Source: Marinomonas algarum (GTDB taxonomy: Bacteria > Pseudomonadota > Gammaproteobacteria > Pseudomonadales > Marinomonadaceae). From it: a stretch of DNA of 64,000 nucleotides. The notes beneath the pieces were generated by a model. That model was not told the DNA's origin. It searched no databases and was given only the letters and a program-made list of their open reading frames with translations. Below, piece by piece: positions 18,412-28,452 of the stretch (position 1 is its first letter; every line of letters starts with the position of its first letter). Location: assembly GCF_020532605.1 (NCBI RefSeq), contig NZ_JAJATW010000001.1:310001-374000 (forward strand), in the 5' to 3' direction. The translations under genes were made by a program, and so were the position numbers.

Positions 18412-19926
18412 ATGCAAGCATTCATTGATTTCTTAAATGGAGTCATTTGGAGCCCTGCTCTAATCTATCTCTGTTTAGGCGCAGGCCTATTCTATTCCAT
18501 CTTGACACGTTTCGCGCAAGTGCGTCATTTCAAAGAAATGTGTTCACTTTTGTTTAATTCAAATGAATCTGATAAAGGGATTTCTTCCTTTCAAGCACTC
18601 GCAGTTTCTCTGTCTGGTCGTGTTGGTACCGGTAACATTGCAGGGGTTGCCGCGGCCATTGGTTTTGGTGGACCCGGTGCCGTATTCTGGATGTGGGTAG
18701 TGGCTTTTCTGGGTGCCAGTACAGCCTATGCTGAATCCACACTGGGCCAGCTGTATAAAGTCAGTGAAAATGGCCAATACCGTGGCGGGCCGGCGTATTA
18801 CTTTGAGCGTTGCCTTGGTCATCGTTGGATGGGGGTGTTGTTTGCTCTTGCATCTATCCTAGCCTGTGGTGTTTTCTTGCCAGGCATTCAAGCCAATTCT
18901 GTTGGTAATGCTGTGGTACAAGTGTTTGGTGAAGGCACGGTTGTTTCAAGCTCTTTTGGTGATGTTGGCTCGACCAAGTTAGTTGCCTTAGCGGTTATTT
19001 TACTTGTACTGGCGTTCATCATTTTCGGTGGTATCAAACGCATTGCAGGCTTTACTCAAGTCGTCGTACCCTTCATGGCACTTGGCTACATCGTTATGGC
19101 CTTGATTGTTGTCTTCCTTAACCTAGATAAAGTGCCAGGCATTTTCGGTATGATTTTCACCGACGCTTTCACGGCTCAAGCAGGCTTTGGTGCCGCGATT
19201 GGTTGGGGTGTAAAACGAGGCGTATATTCAAATGAAGCGGGTCAAGGTACAGGACCTCACGCAGCCGCCGCAGCGGAAGTTCAGCATCCTGCACAGCAGG
19301 GTTTGGTTCAAGCCTTCTCTGTCTATGTTGATACTCTGTTCATTTGTACGGCGACGGCACTGATGATTTTGATTACTCAACAATACAATATTCAAGGCAC
19401 TCTACCTGATGGTCAGTTTATTGTTCAAAACGTTGATCCTTCTACCATTATTGCCTCTCCTGCCTTTACACAAATGGCACTGGCCAGCGTATTCGGTAAC
19501 ATTGGACCCATCTTTGTAGGCATTGCCCTGTTCTTCTTTGCCTTCACAACGATCTTAGCCTATTACTATATCGCAGAAACCAATGTCGCTTACCTTCGTC
19601 GCGCTTTGAAAATGAACGTGTCGCTGACTCTGGTTAAGCTGCTCATTATGTTCATGGTTGCCTACGGTACCGTTAACACAGCAGGTTACATCTGGAATCT
19701 TGGTGACGTGGGTGTAGGCTTAATGGCTTGGTTGAATATTGTGGGCATTATTGCCATCTTCTTTATGTCTCGTCCAACGATGAAAACATTACGCGATTAC
19801 GAAGAGCAAAAAGCAGCTGGCGTTAAAGAATACACCTTCAACCCGAAAGCCCTTGGCATTAAGGGTGCAGAGTTTTGGGAAAAACGTTACGAAGAGCAAC
19901 AAGCTCAGAAAAACGCTAAAAAGTAA
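18412..19926 (+). CDS. Alanine/glycine:cation symporter (AGCS family)
   Basis: This inner-membrane protein imports alanine or glycine with Na+ or H+. The 504-aa protein has about ten to eleven hydrophobic helices. Family blocks include ALAVSLSGRVGTGNIAGVA near residue 65, GWGVKRGVYSNEAGQGTGPH near residue 263 and a FFFAFTTILAYYYIAE helix. Length is within the family range. It is transcribed alone, from a 412-base upstream region to a strong terminator. Which amino acid is preferred cannot be told from the sequence. Confidence 0.93.
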   Translation: MQAFIDFLNGVIWSPALIYLCLGAGLFYSILTRFAQVRHFKEMCSLLFNSNESDKGISSFQALAVSLSGRVGTGNIAGVAAAIGFGGPGAVFWMWVVAFLGASTAYAESTLGQLYKVSENGQYRGGPAYYFERCLGHRWMGVLFALASILACGVFLPGIQANSVGNAVVQVFGEGTVVSSSFGDVGSTKLVALAVILLVLAFIIFGGIKRIAGFTQVVVPFMALGYIVMALIVVFLNLDKVPGIFGMIFTDAFTAQAGFGAAIGWGVKRGVYSNEAGQGTGPHAAAAAEVQHPAQQGLVQAFSVYVDTLFICTATALMILITQQYNIQGTLPDGQFIVQNVDPSTIIASPAFTQMALASVFGNIGPIFVGIALFFFAFTTILAYYYIAETNVAYLRRALKMNVSLTLVKLLIMFMVAYGTVNTAGYIWNLGDVGVGLMAWLNIVGIIAIFFMSRPTMKTLRDYEEQKAAGVKEYTFNPKALGIKGAEFWEKRYEEQQAQKNAKK

Positions 19927-19960
19927 CTTTGTATCTATGTAAAACGTTTAGACGTTAAAA

Positions 19961-19991
19961 AAAGGGACAGCAAACACACTGCTGTCCCTTT
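19961..19991. terminator. Intrinsic terminator
   Basis: A 12-bp perfect stem AAAGGGACAGCA / TGCTGTCCCTTT with a 7-base loop is preceded by an A-run and followed by TTTC. It serves the symporter gene and could also work for the opposing permease gene. Confidence 0.85.
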
Positions 19992-20080
19992 CTTGTCTCA
20001 TGCTCACTGTTTCATAAAAGAGAAAGCACGCATGACGCTTATTGGCTTTATCACTGTTGACTTTATCATTGTTGATTTGA

Positions 20081-21664
20081 TCACCAATACAAACTCACTG
20101 CAGCAAACATAGCCGCCACCAGCGCATAAAATAACATTGGTATAATTGTTCGTTTGATAATAAACCCTTCTTGGTTTTTAATCCCTAAAATCGTCGACAC
20201 AGCAATGATGTTGTTAATACACACCATATTCCCCATCGCAGCCCCTGCCGACTGTAATGCGAGCACAAGCGTTACAGGCAATCCCACCTCTTCTGCAATC
20301 CCCAGCTGAATGCCGCCAAAAGTGATATTTGAAACGGTCGCTGACCCTGAGAAAAAAGACCCCAATCCACCCAATAATGCAGCGGCATACCCCCAGTAAT
20401 CCCCAAGTAAATTGGCAAATGCCTGAGCCAACAGCAACATGGGGGCACTGTCGCCACCCTGCATCATTAATTTCACCATCACCAAAGCGCCTATTAAAGA
20501 CAAAATCGGCAGTAACAATCGCTTTCCAGTATCGCGGAAAGAGTTCGCAACCAAATGTCGTGACATACCAAATAAAGGGATACAAATTAGCGAAACGATA
20601 AGAAAAGGAATGATGGCTGGCACATACAAACTCTTATATTGCCAGTTGACCTCGGTGCCTAAAATACCGTTTATGCTCAATACCAGCGCTTTGCTCACCG
20701 CAAAAGCCGTTTCACCAAATTGAAAGGAAAACAAAGGCGACAGAGTATTTAATAGGTCTTTCACGCCCCATTGTGGAATACGCGTTACTATAAGAATCAA
20801 AATCAACAGAGCAAACGGTAGAAACACCTTCACGACGTCTCGAAATGTCACCAACTTAACAGCCTCGGCCGCACCAACTTGTGCGCTCAGGCCCAATCCT
20901 TTTTTGGCAAAAAAGACACTGAAAGCCAAACCAATCGCACCACCAATTAAAGAAGGAAACTCATAGTTCCATTGCGCAAACAAAACATAAGGCACAGTAC
21001 AAGACAATACACTCAGCACAATAAAAAACGCATTCTGGCGTATCTCTTGCCAACTTAAAAGAAAGCGCAAAGCGATAAAAGGAATGATCAAAGCAGCGAT
21101 GCTGTTTAATAATGCTGTCTGCTTTGAGATAGCTATAAGTTGTACTTCAGTCAAGGGCAGTGCCGATAAACCAAACCAAATAGGAGTACCAACTGCACCA
21201 AATGACACAGGAACGGAATTCATGACCAAAGCAAAAATGGCAACAGGGATCGCAGGAAAGCCGAGCCCAACCAAAATAGGGGCTGCAATGGCTGCGGGTG
21301 TACCAAAACCTGATGCGCCTTCGATCATAAAAGCAAACGCCCAACCGATGATCATTAACTGAGCGACTTTGTTACCACTGATACTTTTTAGCCACTGACT
21401 CAATATGGCTTCTGCGCCAGAAAAAAACAGCATTCGATTTAATAGAATAGCACCGGCCACGATAGAGATAGGTGTCAAAACAGACAACACACCAGCCACC
21501 ACGTTTGCACTTAATAATTGAACATCTGCATCAAATAAAAAGAGTTGAATGAGTGCAACCATAATAGCCGTTGCAGGCAAAGCAATATGCGAAGGAACCG
21601 CATTGCGTTTTGTCATCGCCCATATGAGAAGTAAAATAGGTAGACCAGAGACTAAAGTATTCAT
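20081..21664 (-). CDS. Lactate permease family transporter (LctP/LldP-like)
   Basis: The LctP family imports L- or D-lactate and glycolate with protons. From the ATG at 21664 (AAGGAA just upstream) the protein is 527 aa with about twelve to fourteen hydrophobic helices. The conserved stretches MIEGASGFGTPAAIAAPIL (around residue 107-125) and FFSGSATVSNITFGG (near residue 440) are family hallmarks. The frame is open 28 codons further upstream, but that part is arginine-rich and not expected before the first helix. It stands alone, with no lactate dehydrogenase beside it, so the substrate (lactate, glycolate or another short hydroxy acid) is open. Confidence 0.88.
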   Translation of the reverse strand: MNTLVSGLPILLLIWAMTKRNAVPSHIALPATAIMVALIQLFLFDADVQLLSANVVAGVLSVLTPISIVAGAILLNRMLFFSGAEAILSQWLKSISGNKVAQLMIIGWAFAFMIEGASGFGTPAAIAAPILVGLGFPAIPVAIFALVMNSVPVSFGAVGTPIWFGLSALPLTEVQLIAISKQTALLNSIAALIIPFIALRFLLSWQEIRQNAFFIVLSVLSCTVPYVLFAQWNYEFPSLIGGAIGLAFSVFFAKKGLGLSAQVGAAEAVKLVTFRDVVKVFLPFALLILILIVTRIPQWGVKDLLNTLSPLFSFQFGETAFAVSKALVLSINGILGTEVNWQYKSLYVPAIIPFLIVSLICIPLFGMSRHLVANSFRDTGKRLLLPILSLIGALVMVKLMMQGGDSAPMLLLAQAFANLLGDYWGYAAALLGGLGSFFSGSATVSNITFGGIQLGIAEEVGLPVTLVLALQSAGAAMGNMVCINNIIAVSTILGIKNQEGFIIKRTIIPMLFYALVAAMFAAVSLYW

Positions 21665-21802
21665 GCTTTTCCTTGATAAGTGAAGCGCAAACTCCCATTG
21701 TGTGGGAGGTCTTGCAAGAGTTGCGCGCCATTCTAACACTGACCACAATTTTTCATCACTATATTAGATATAAACACGAGAAACTGGCATAAAAAATCAC
21801 AA

Positions 21803-21836
21803 AAAAGACGGCTCATACACGATGAGCCGCCTTTTT
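21803..21836. terminator. Intrinsic terminator after gdhA
   Basis: CGGCTCAT / ATGAGCCG form an 8-bp stem with a 5-base loop, extended by an A-run and a T-run. It ends gdhA on the minus strand. Confidence 0.82.
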
Positions 21837-21882
21837 AGCATTTTATTCTTAGTTTGCTTTCGGTTCTTCTAAAGAAAAACGC

Positions 21883-23241
<1,359 letters not shown>

Positions 23242-23466
23242 TTAGTCCTTAGTCAATAATGAAAGTGAAACATTTTTGTGCATTTTAATTTAGGAAAGGT
23301 CTTTTGGTAGCATAATGGGTCTATAACGATTAAAACAAGGATCTAAACTCTTAAAAAACCATTACTAATCAGACAAATACAGCATATGGATCAAAAATAA
23401 ACCAAAACCTATTTTCGCACAAATTTAAAGCAAAATAATTCAGATGGCACTAAAATAATGCACATC

Positions 23467-23495
23467 ACTATATAGAAAATCTATAATGTATTGAA
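23467..23495 (-). promoter_or_regulatory. Possible gdhA promoter
   Basis: On the minus strand TTCAAT (23495-23490), a 17-base spacer and TATAGT (23472-23467) resemble a sigma-70 promoter with a good -10 and a weak -35. It would leave a leader of about 225 bases before gdhA. Confidence 0.3.
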
Positions 23496-23628
23496 TTTAA
23501 ATTGCTTTTGGAAACAGGAAAAAGCGGATAATTCTGAATTTTTTCATGTTATGCAAAATAACTCGCTAAGAATGCGGTTTTGAACAGAAGAATTCTCTTT
23601 CTGTTTTTTGTTGAAATAGACCGTTTGA

Positions 23629-23660
23629 AACCGATACCTCCTACAAAAGAAGTATCGGTT
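23629..23660 (-). terminator. Hairpin downstream of the oxygenase gene
   Basis: AACCGATAC / GTATCGGTT is a perfect 9-bp stem with a 14-base loop, about 80 bases past the oxygenase stop. On the minus strand it is followed by TCAAACGG, so the T-tail is poor. Confidence 0.4.
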
Positions 23661-23741
23661 GAAAAGAGAAAAGAAGTGCAAGAAGACGAATAAAGAAAAG
23701 TGTTAACGTGGGACTGAAAAGCCTATGGGCGAAAGCGGTCG

Positions 23742-24692
23742 TTATACTTTTTCTCGGTAAGCATACGTCGCATCAAAGCGCGACTGAATCCAGTCACCAC
23801 TCAAAATCGCCTCATACTTAGCGGGGGTGGTTTCTGTGGCACAGCTTGGCACACACTCCACGTTGGTTTCATAGTCAGGTTCAACAAAAAATGGAAAAGA
23901 GTAGCGATGCACATCCGGCAAAGAGGCTCGCACTCGGTGTGCCGTGGAGACGTATTCATCATTGGTCCACCGCTGCATTAAGTCGCCAATATTCACCACA
24001 ATCGCATTATCGATAGGCGTGGCGTCTAACCATTCACCCTGTCTATTTTTGACCTGCAAACCACCGACTTGATCCTGTAACAATAACGTCACGCAACCAT
24101 AATCAGTATGAGCACCGGCACCATTATCGTGCTCACTGACAGGACGCGGTGGGTAATGAATCATGCGTAATACGGTGACGTGATTTTGAAAACAACGGGT
24201 AAAAAAGTCGTCTTCAAGCTTTAGCGCTTGCGCCATAGCCGTTAACAAGGTTTGGGCGACTTGAAACGCCTCAACGTAGTAGTCTTGCAACACTTCCAGC
24301 GTTTTAGGGTCCGATGGAATTTGATTGGGTCCATACGTATTTGGGTATTTGGCCACCAGAGGATGATCTCTTGGAAAATCCAACGCCATATCGAATGTTT
24401 CTTTCCAATCCGCGTGGCCTACCTCGTCTAACTGCTCTTCGCCAATATTGCCATATCCACGGTGATTAATGCTGTTTTTGATGTCAATGGCATTTTTTAC
24501 TGCTTGAGGTTGGTTAAAAAAACGTTTGGCTTCACGCATCAGCGCAGACATTAATTCAGCCGAAATACCGGTATTGACCAAGTAAAAGAAGCCAATTTCT
24601 CGGCAAGCTGTGTCCAACGCTTGTATTTCATTTTGACGAATGGCGTCACTTGAATGCGTCAGTTTAGACAAATCGATGAGAGGGATAGACAT
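23742..24692 (-). CDS. 2-oxoglutarate/Fe(II)-dependent oxygenase, isopenicillin N synthase family
   Basis: The 316-aa protein has the IPNS-like non-haem iron oxygenase fold. The N-terminal DIOX_N domain (MSIPLIDLSKL... then GFFYLVNTGIS) is followed by the catalytic 2OG-FeII domain. Iron ligands are visible in HTDYG (His and Asp) and STAHRV (His), and RYSFPFF supplies the Arg and Ser that hold the 2-oxoglutarate carboxylate. The substrate is unknown; members include gibberellin, flavonoid and ethylene-type oxidases as well as many uncharacterised bacterial proteins. It starts 11 bases after the helicase stop on the same strand, so the two are very likely co-transcribed, an odd pairing. Confidence 0.85.
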   Translation of the reverse strand: MSIPLIDLSKLTHSSDAIRQNEIQALDTACREIGFFYLVNTGISAELMSALMREAKRFFNQPQAVKNAIDIKNSINHRGYGNIGEEQLDEVGHADWKETFDMALDFPRDHPLVAKYPNTYGPNQIPSDPKTLEVLQDYYVEAFQVAQTLLTAMAQALKLEDDFFTRCFQNHVTVLRMIHYPPRPVSEHDNGAGAHTDYGCVTLLLQDQVGGLQVKNRQGEWLDATPIDNAIVVNIGDLMQRWTNDEYVSTAHRVRASLPDVHRYSFPFFVEPDYETNVECVPSCATETTPAKYEAILSGDWIQSRFDATYAYREKV

Positions 24693-24703
24693 GAACCCGT
24701 TCC

Positions 24704-27013
24704 TTACGCTCTAGAAGATAGTTTAATAAGTTGTGTGTGTTTAAGGTTGAATCGTTTTAACCCTAAATCACCAAAATCTACGACAATCATAGGTTTGTCG
24801 CCTTTCTCTTGGCGAACAATGACCCCTTGGCCGTATTTATCATGACGTACCTTGTCACCGGACTGTAATCCATTATGCGCTTCCACCCGATGTCGAAACA
24901 CCAAAGAGGGAGAGGGTGAGACAGCTTGTAAATAACGCTGAAAAACCGTGCCTTTTTCAGAAGCAATGGCTGTGCCATGCTCTTCCCCTTGCCAAGCGTC
25001 ACAGATTTGGCTTACCGCGTAGGGCTGCGCCTCGAACACAAAACGCGATAAAGACAGACTTTTTACCGCAGCGCGGGGAATGTCCCCCTGCTTCATGCGC
25101 TTATGCTCATCATCGGTTGGCGTTTCTAGTATAACGAGTTTTTTCTTTGCCCGGGTGATCGCAACATAAAATAAGCGCCGCTCTGAAGCAAGATTACTGG
25201 CCGCTTGCTTATCGACTGCGCTGAGGTCTTCATCGTAATAGGGAAAGCGACCCTCTTGTAATCCAGACAGCAATACCTGATCAAATTCTAATCCCTTGGA
25301 TTTATGAATGGTCATTAAATGAACACCATGATGATCATCAGCCTGCCGCTCATTAAGCGACGCCAGTTGTTCTAACAAGCTTTTGGCATCCGCTCCAACC
25401 CCTTTTACATAAGCTAGGAAGGCTTCACAGGTGGCCATTTTTTCTTGGGTTTGAATGTCTTTGCTGCTGGTACTGTCAAAGTAACGATAGATGCCTAACT
25501 TTTCTAATGTCTGGGTCAGACCCTGTGCTGGATCCGTACGAAACACGGTGAGACCGCGCAACCAATCGGCTCGCTCATACAGTTTTTTTGCGCGCCAGCC
25601 TTCGGTTGCGTCCGCTAAGGATTCGATCATTTGTGGTAATAAATGCGGCGACTGTTTGGCCTGCTGGATCAGAGTTTTACGTTGTGCCATTGACGCTCCC
25701 AAGCTCGGCGTCGTTAACAAATACTCGATGTCATCACGATGAAAAAATACATCTGGCGTCTCTAAACCACCCGCAATCACCGCCAAATAAGCCATCAACA
25801 TGCGGATTTGACGATTTTCCAATAAAGGAGAATCACCGTGTAATTGGTAAGGCACGGCCTTGTGCATCAGCGCCAATTGTACCGGCACCATATCACTGTA
25901 AAGACGCACCAGCACCGCGGTATCACTCAACACCCGCCCTTCATCAACCCAGGCTTTAAGCTCACCCAACAAGGCTTTACCGGTTTTTGGCGATCGAGCA
26001 AACGACACGCGTGTCCGTTCTCCAGCCCCAATAACCACCGCATTTGGGTCATTTTCACTGATGATGCTAGAAGCCATCAAGCCAATAGAATGACCAAAAC
26101 GAAAGCTGGTACTGAGACTAAAAGGAACAACAGAGGCAAAATCTTCATCAAACTGAGTTTGCATAATAGTTGGACTCGCACCACGCCACTCATAAATACA
26201 CTGCTGTACATCCCCCACAATCATCCACTGACACGGCGTAGGATACAGGCATTTTAATAGCTCATATTGGCATGGGTTAATGTCTTGAAACTCGTCAATT
26301 AACAGGTGCTGGAAAGCCGGCACCAAGCCTCTGATTCTGACCAGCTCTGATTCTGGTAAGGTTTTCACCAACTCGTACGGGTCACTGATCAAATCTGCAA
26401 AAAATCGCACATTATTGCGTTTACGCAGTCGCTCTAGCTCATCATAAAGAGCAGGAAAAAATTGACGCTCGGCCGACCAATCTAGCGCTTCAAATACGGT
26501 TTGCGCATCTTGATCAGACGCTTTCACTTGATCAACAAAGAGCAAAAGGTCTTCTAGCCAGTCTTTTTCATCTTGAATGGCAATTTTTTGTTCGCCCTTG
26601 CGTACCAAACGTTGCATTGCCTCGCGCAACATTTTGATCATGCTAAAATCGTCTGTCAGCAACTTAGAACTTGGCAGCCAGCTTTGTTGCTCCAATCGAC
26701 GACAAAGCTGCATACCAAAGGCATGAAATGTCGTCACCGTTGGGGAGCGCAAATAACCCGCCCCCCTGAGGCGCTTATTTAAACGTTCAGAAAACTCCAC
26801 CTGCGCACTTTTGTTGAACATAAAGACCCCAATCTGAGAGGGATCAACGCCTTGTGCTAACAGATACTCAATACGAGCAATTAAGGTGGTTGTTTTTCCT
26901 GCACCGGCCACGGCAATCACCTTTGCCGGAGAAATCAGATCGTGTTCAACAACGGAGCCTTGCTCCTCTGTTAAATTGTGTGCTATAGGTTTCACGGTTT
27001 CTGCTTGCCTCAA
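24704..27013 (-). CDS. UvrD/PcrA-like superfamily 1 DNA helicase
   Basis: This 769-aa ATP-dependent 3'-5' DNA helicase of the UvrD/Rep class shows all main motifs: Walker A AVAGAGKTTT, Walker B with LLIDEFQD, motif III VGDVQQCIYEWRG, motif V TIHKSKGLEFDQV and motif VI FYVAITRAKK. The C-terminus (residues about 715-765, GDKVRHDKYGQGVIV) is the Tudor-like PcrA/UvrD tail that binds RNA polymerase in PcrA. The start is uncertain: a TTG at 27013 gives 769 aa, and a GTG at 26995 is equally possible. No ATG lies near. It is probably additional to the organism's true UvrD and Rep; its task is not evident. The 2OG oxygenase gene follows directly. Confidence 0.87.
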   Translation of the reverse strand: MRQAETVKPIAHNLTEEQGSVVEHDLISPAKVIAVAGAGKTTTLIARIEYLLAQGVDPSQIGVFMFNKSAQVEFSERLNKRLRGAGYLRSPTVTTFHAFGMQLCRRLEQQSWLPSSKLLTDDFSMIKMLREAMQRLVRKGEQKIAIQDEKDWLEDLLLFVDQVKASDQDAQTVFEALDWSAERQFFPALYDELERLRKRNNVRFFADLISDPYELVKTLPESELVRIRGLVPAFQHLLIDEFQDINPCQYELLKCLYPTPCQWMIVGDVQQCIYEWRGASPTIMQTQFDEDFASVVPFSLSTSFRFGHSIGLMASSIISENDPNAVVIGAGERTRVSFARSPKTGKALLGELKAWVDEGRVLSDTAVLVRLYSDMVPVQLALMHKAVPYQLHGDSPLLENRQIRMLMAYLAVIAGGLETPDVFFHRDDIEYLLTTPSLGASMAQRKTLIQQAKQSPHLLPQMIESLADATEGWRAKKLYERADWLRGLTVFRTDPAQGLTQTLEKLGIYRYFDSTSSKDIQTQEKMATCEAFLAYVKGVGADAKSLLEQLASLNERQADDHHGVHLMTIHKSKGLEFDQVLLSGLQEGRFPYYDEDLSAVDKQAASNLASERRLFYVAITRAKKKLVILETPTDDEHKRMKQGDIPRAAVKSLSLSRFVFEAQPYAVSQICDAWQGEEHGTAIASEKGTVFQRYLQAVSPSPSLVFRHRVEAHNGLQSGDKVRHDKYGQGVIVRQEKGDKPMIVVDFGDLGLKRFNLKHTQLIKLSSRA

Positions 27014-27190
27014 AATAGTCTGACCTGATTCTGGAGTGTGTCGTATCTGCCAATAGAGTGCGAAATAAATGGCTGCAACATGGTACGCTAAAAGTGGTTT
27101 TTAATAAAAAAACAATTCCTATTGCAGTAAGAATGCGTATCTTACTGGTGAATCGCATATAATTGTTCATTATGATTTGGAGAAAATGGT

Positions 27191-28411
27191 TTGAAAAGAA
27201 GTATAAAAGAATCTCTTGTCAGCCTGTCAATCATCACGACGTTGGCGCTGACCAGCCAATTTACCTTGGCAGACACACCGACATGGCAAGACACACTCAA
27301 TCAAGCCAAAGGGCAAACTGTGTATTTTAATGCTTGGGGCGGCGCCGATAATATTAACGATTACATTCAATGGGCGGCGGATCGTTTAGAGGAGGATTAC
27401 GACGTGACATTAAAACACGTCAAGCTGACTGACGCGTCTGATGCAGTCAATCGTGTTCTCGCTGAAAAAACCGCAGGTAAGAATACGAATGGCTCAATTG
27501 ATCTCATCTGGTTAAATGGCGAAAACTTCCGTGCGATGAAAGACAATGCTTTGCTGTCAGGCCCCTTTAGTCAGCGTCTGCCCAACTACCGTCAGTATGT
27601 GGATGAGAATGCTCGTCAGAGCCTAACTCAAGATTTTGGTACGCCCGTCGATGGAATGGAGTCGCCATGGGGGATGGCGCAAGTGATCTTTATGCATGAC
27701 ACCCAAACATTACCCACCCCCCCTAAATCCATAGCGGAGCTGTTGACTTACGCGCAAGCAAACCCTGGACGCATAACCTACCCTGAGCCGCCACAGTTTC
27801 TTGGCTCTACGTTTTTAAAGCAGGCGTTGTATGAATTAACCGAGGACACGGATTTACTCTCGCAACCCGTTGACCAAGTTAATTTTACGACTATTACCGC
27901 GCCTTTATGGGAGTATTTAGATACCTTGCATTCGGTCGCATGGCGCAACGGTCAAACCTTTCCATCAGGCTCAGAAGAAATGATACGACTGTTGGATGAC
28001 CAAGAAATTGATGTCGCACTGAGCTTCGATGTGTCGGCTGCGTCGGTACAAATTGATAAAGGCAACCTTGCCGACTCAGTGCGCTCCTATGTGTTTACTC
28101 AAGGCACTATTGGCAACACACACTTTTTAGCCATTCCTTATAATAGTAGCGTCAAAGCCGGTGCTCAGGTGGTGGCTAATTTTATGCTGTCACCCGAAGC
28201 ACAAATTCGTAAACAACACCCAACCGTTTGGGGCGATTTAAGTGTGCTGTCTTATAACAGGTTGTCAGAGGCTGAAAAAGAACAGTTTAATGACATTCCA
28301 CGAGGCATAGCAACGTTAAGCATTGAAGAGCTTGGTCAAACGTTACCCGAGCCACACAGCAGCTGGGTGTCCGCACTGGAAAAAGAATGGCGTCGTCGTT
28401 ATGCCCAATAA
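27191..28411 (+). CDS. ynjB: YnjB-like ABC transporter substrate-binding protein
   Basis: This is the periplasmic binding component of the YnjBCD system (COG4134), whose substrate is not established. The 406-aa precursor has a signal peptide ending near TLADTP (about residue 28). The block WGGADNINDYIQWAADRLEEDY follows, characteristic of YnjB, and the remainder folds like iron/thiamine/polyamine binding proteins. The start is a TTG at 27191; GGAG lies about ten bases before it and no ATG precedes the signal peptide. The permease follows 41 bases later. Confidence 0.85.
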   Translation: MKRSIKESLVSLSIITTLALTSQFTLADTPTWQDTLNQAKGQTVYFNAWGGADNINDYIQWAADRLEEDYDVTLKHVKLTDASDAVNRVLAEKTAGKNTNGSIDLIWLNGENFRAMKDNALLSGPFSQRLPNYRQYVDENARQSLTQDFGTPVDGMESPWGMAQVIFMHDTQTLPTPPKSIAELLTYAQANPGRITYPEPPQFLGSTFLKQALYELTEDTDLLSQPVDQVNFTTITAPLWEYLDTLHSVAWRNGQTFPSGSEEMIRLLDDQEIDVALSFDVSAASVQIDKGNLADSVRSYVFTQGTIGNTHFLAIPYNSSVKAGAQVVANFMLSPEAQIRKQHPTVWGDLSVLSYNRLSEAEKEQFNDIPRGIATLSIEELGQTLPEPHSSWVSALEKEWRRRYAQ

Positions 28412-28452
28412 CCTCCAAGCAGACACTCTCAAATCTATGAATAAGAAGTAAA

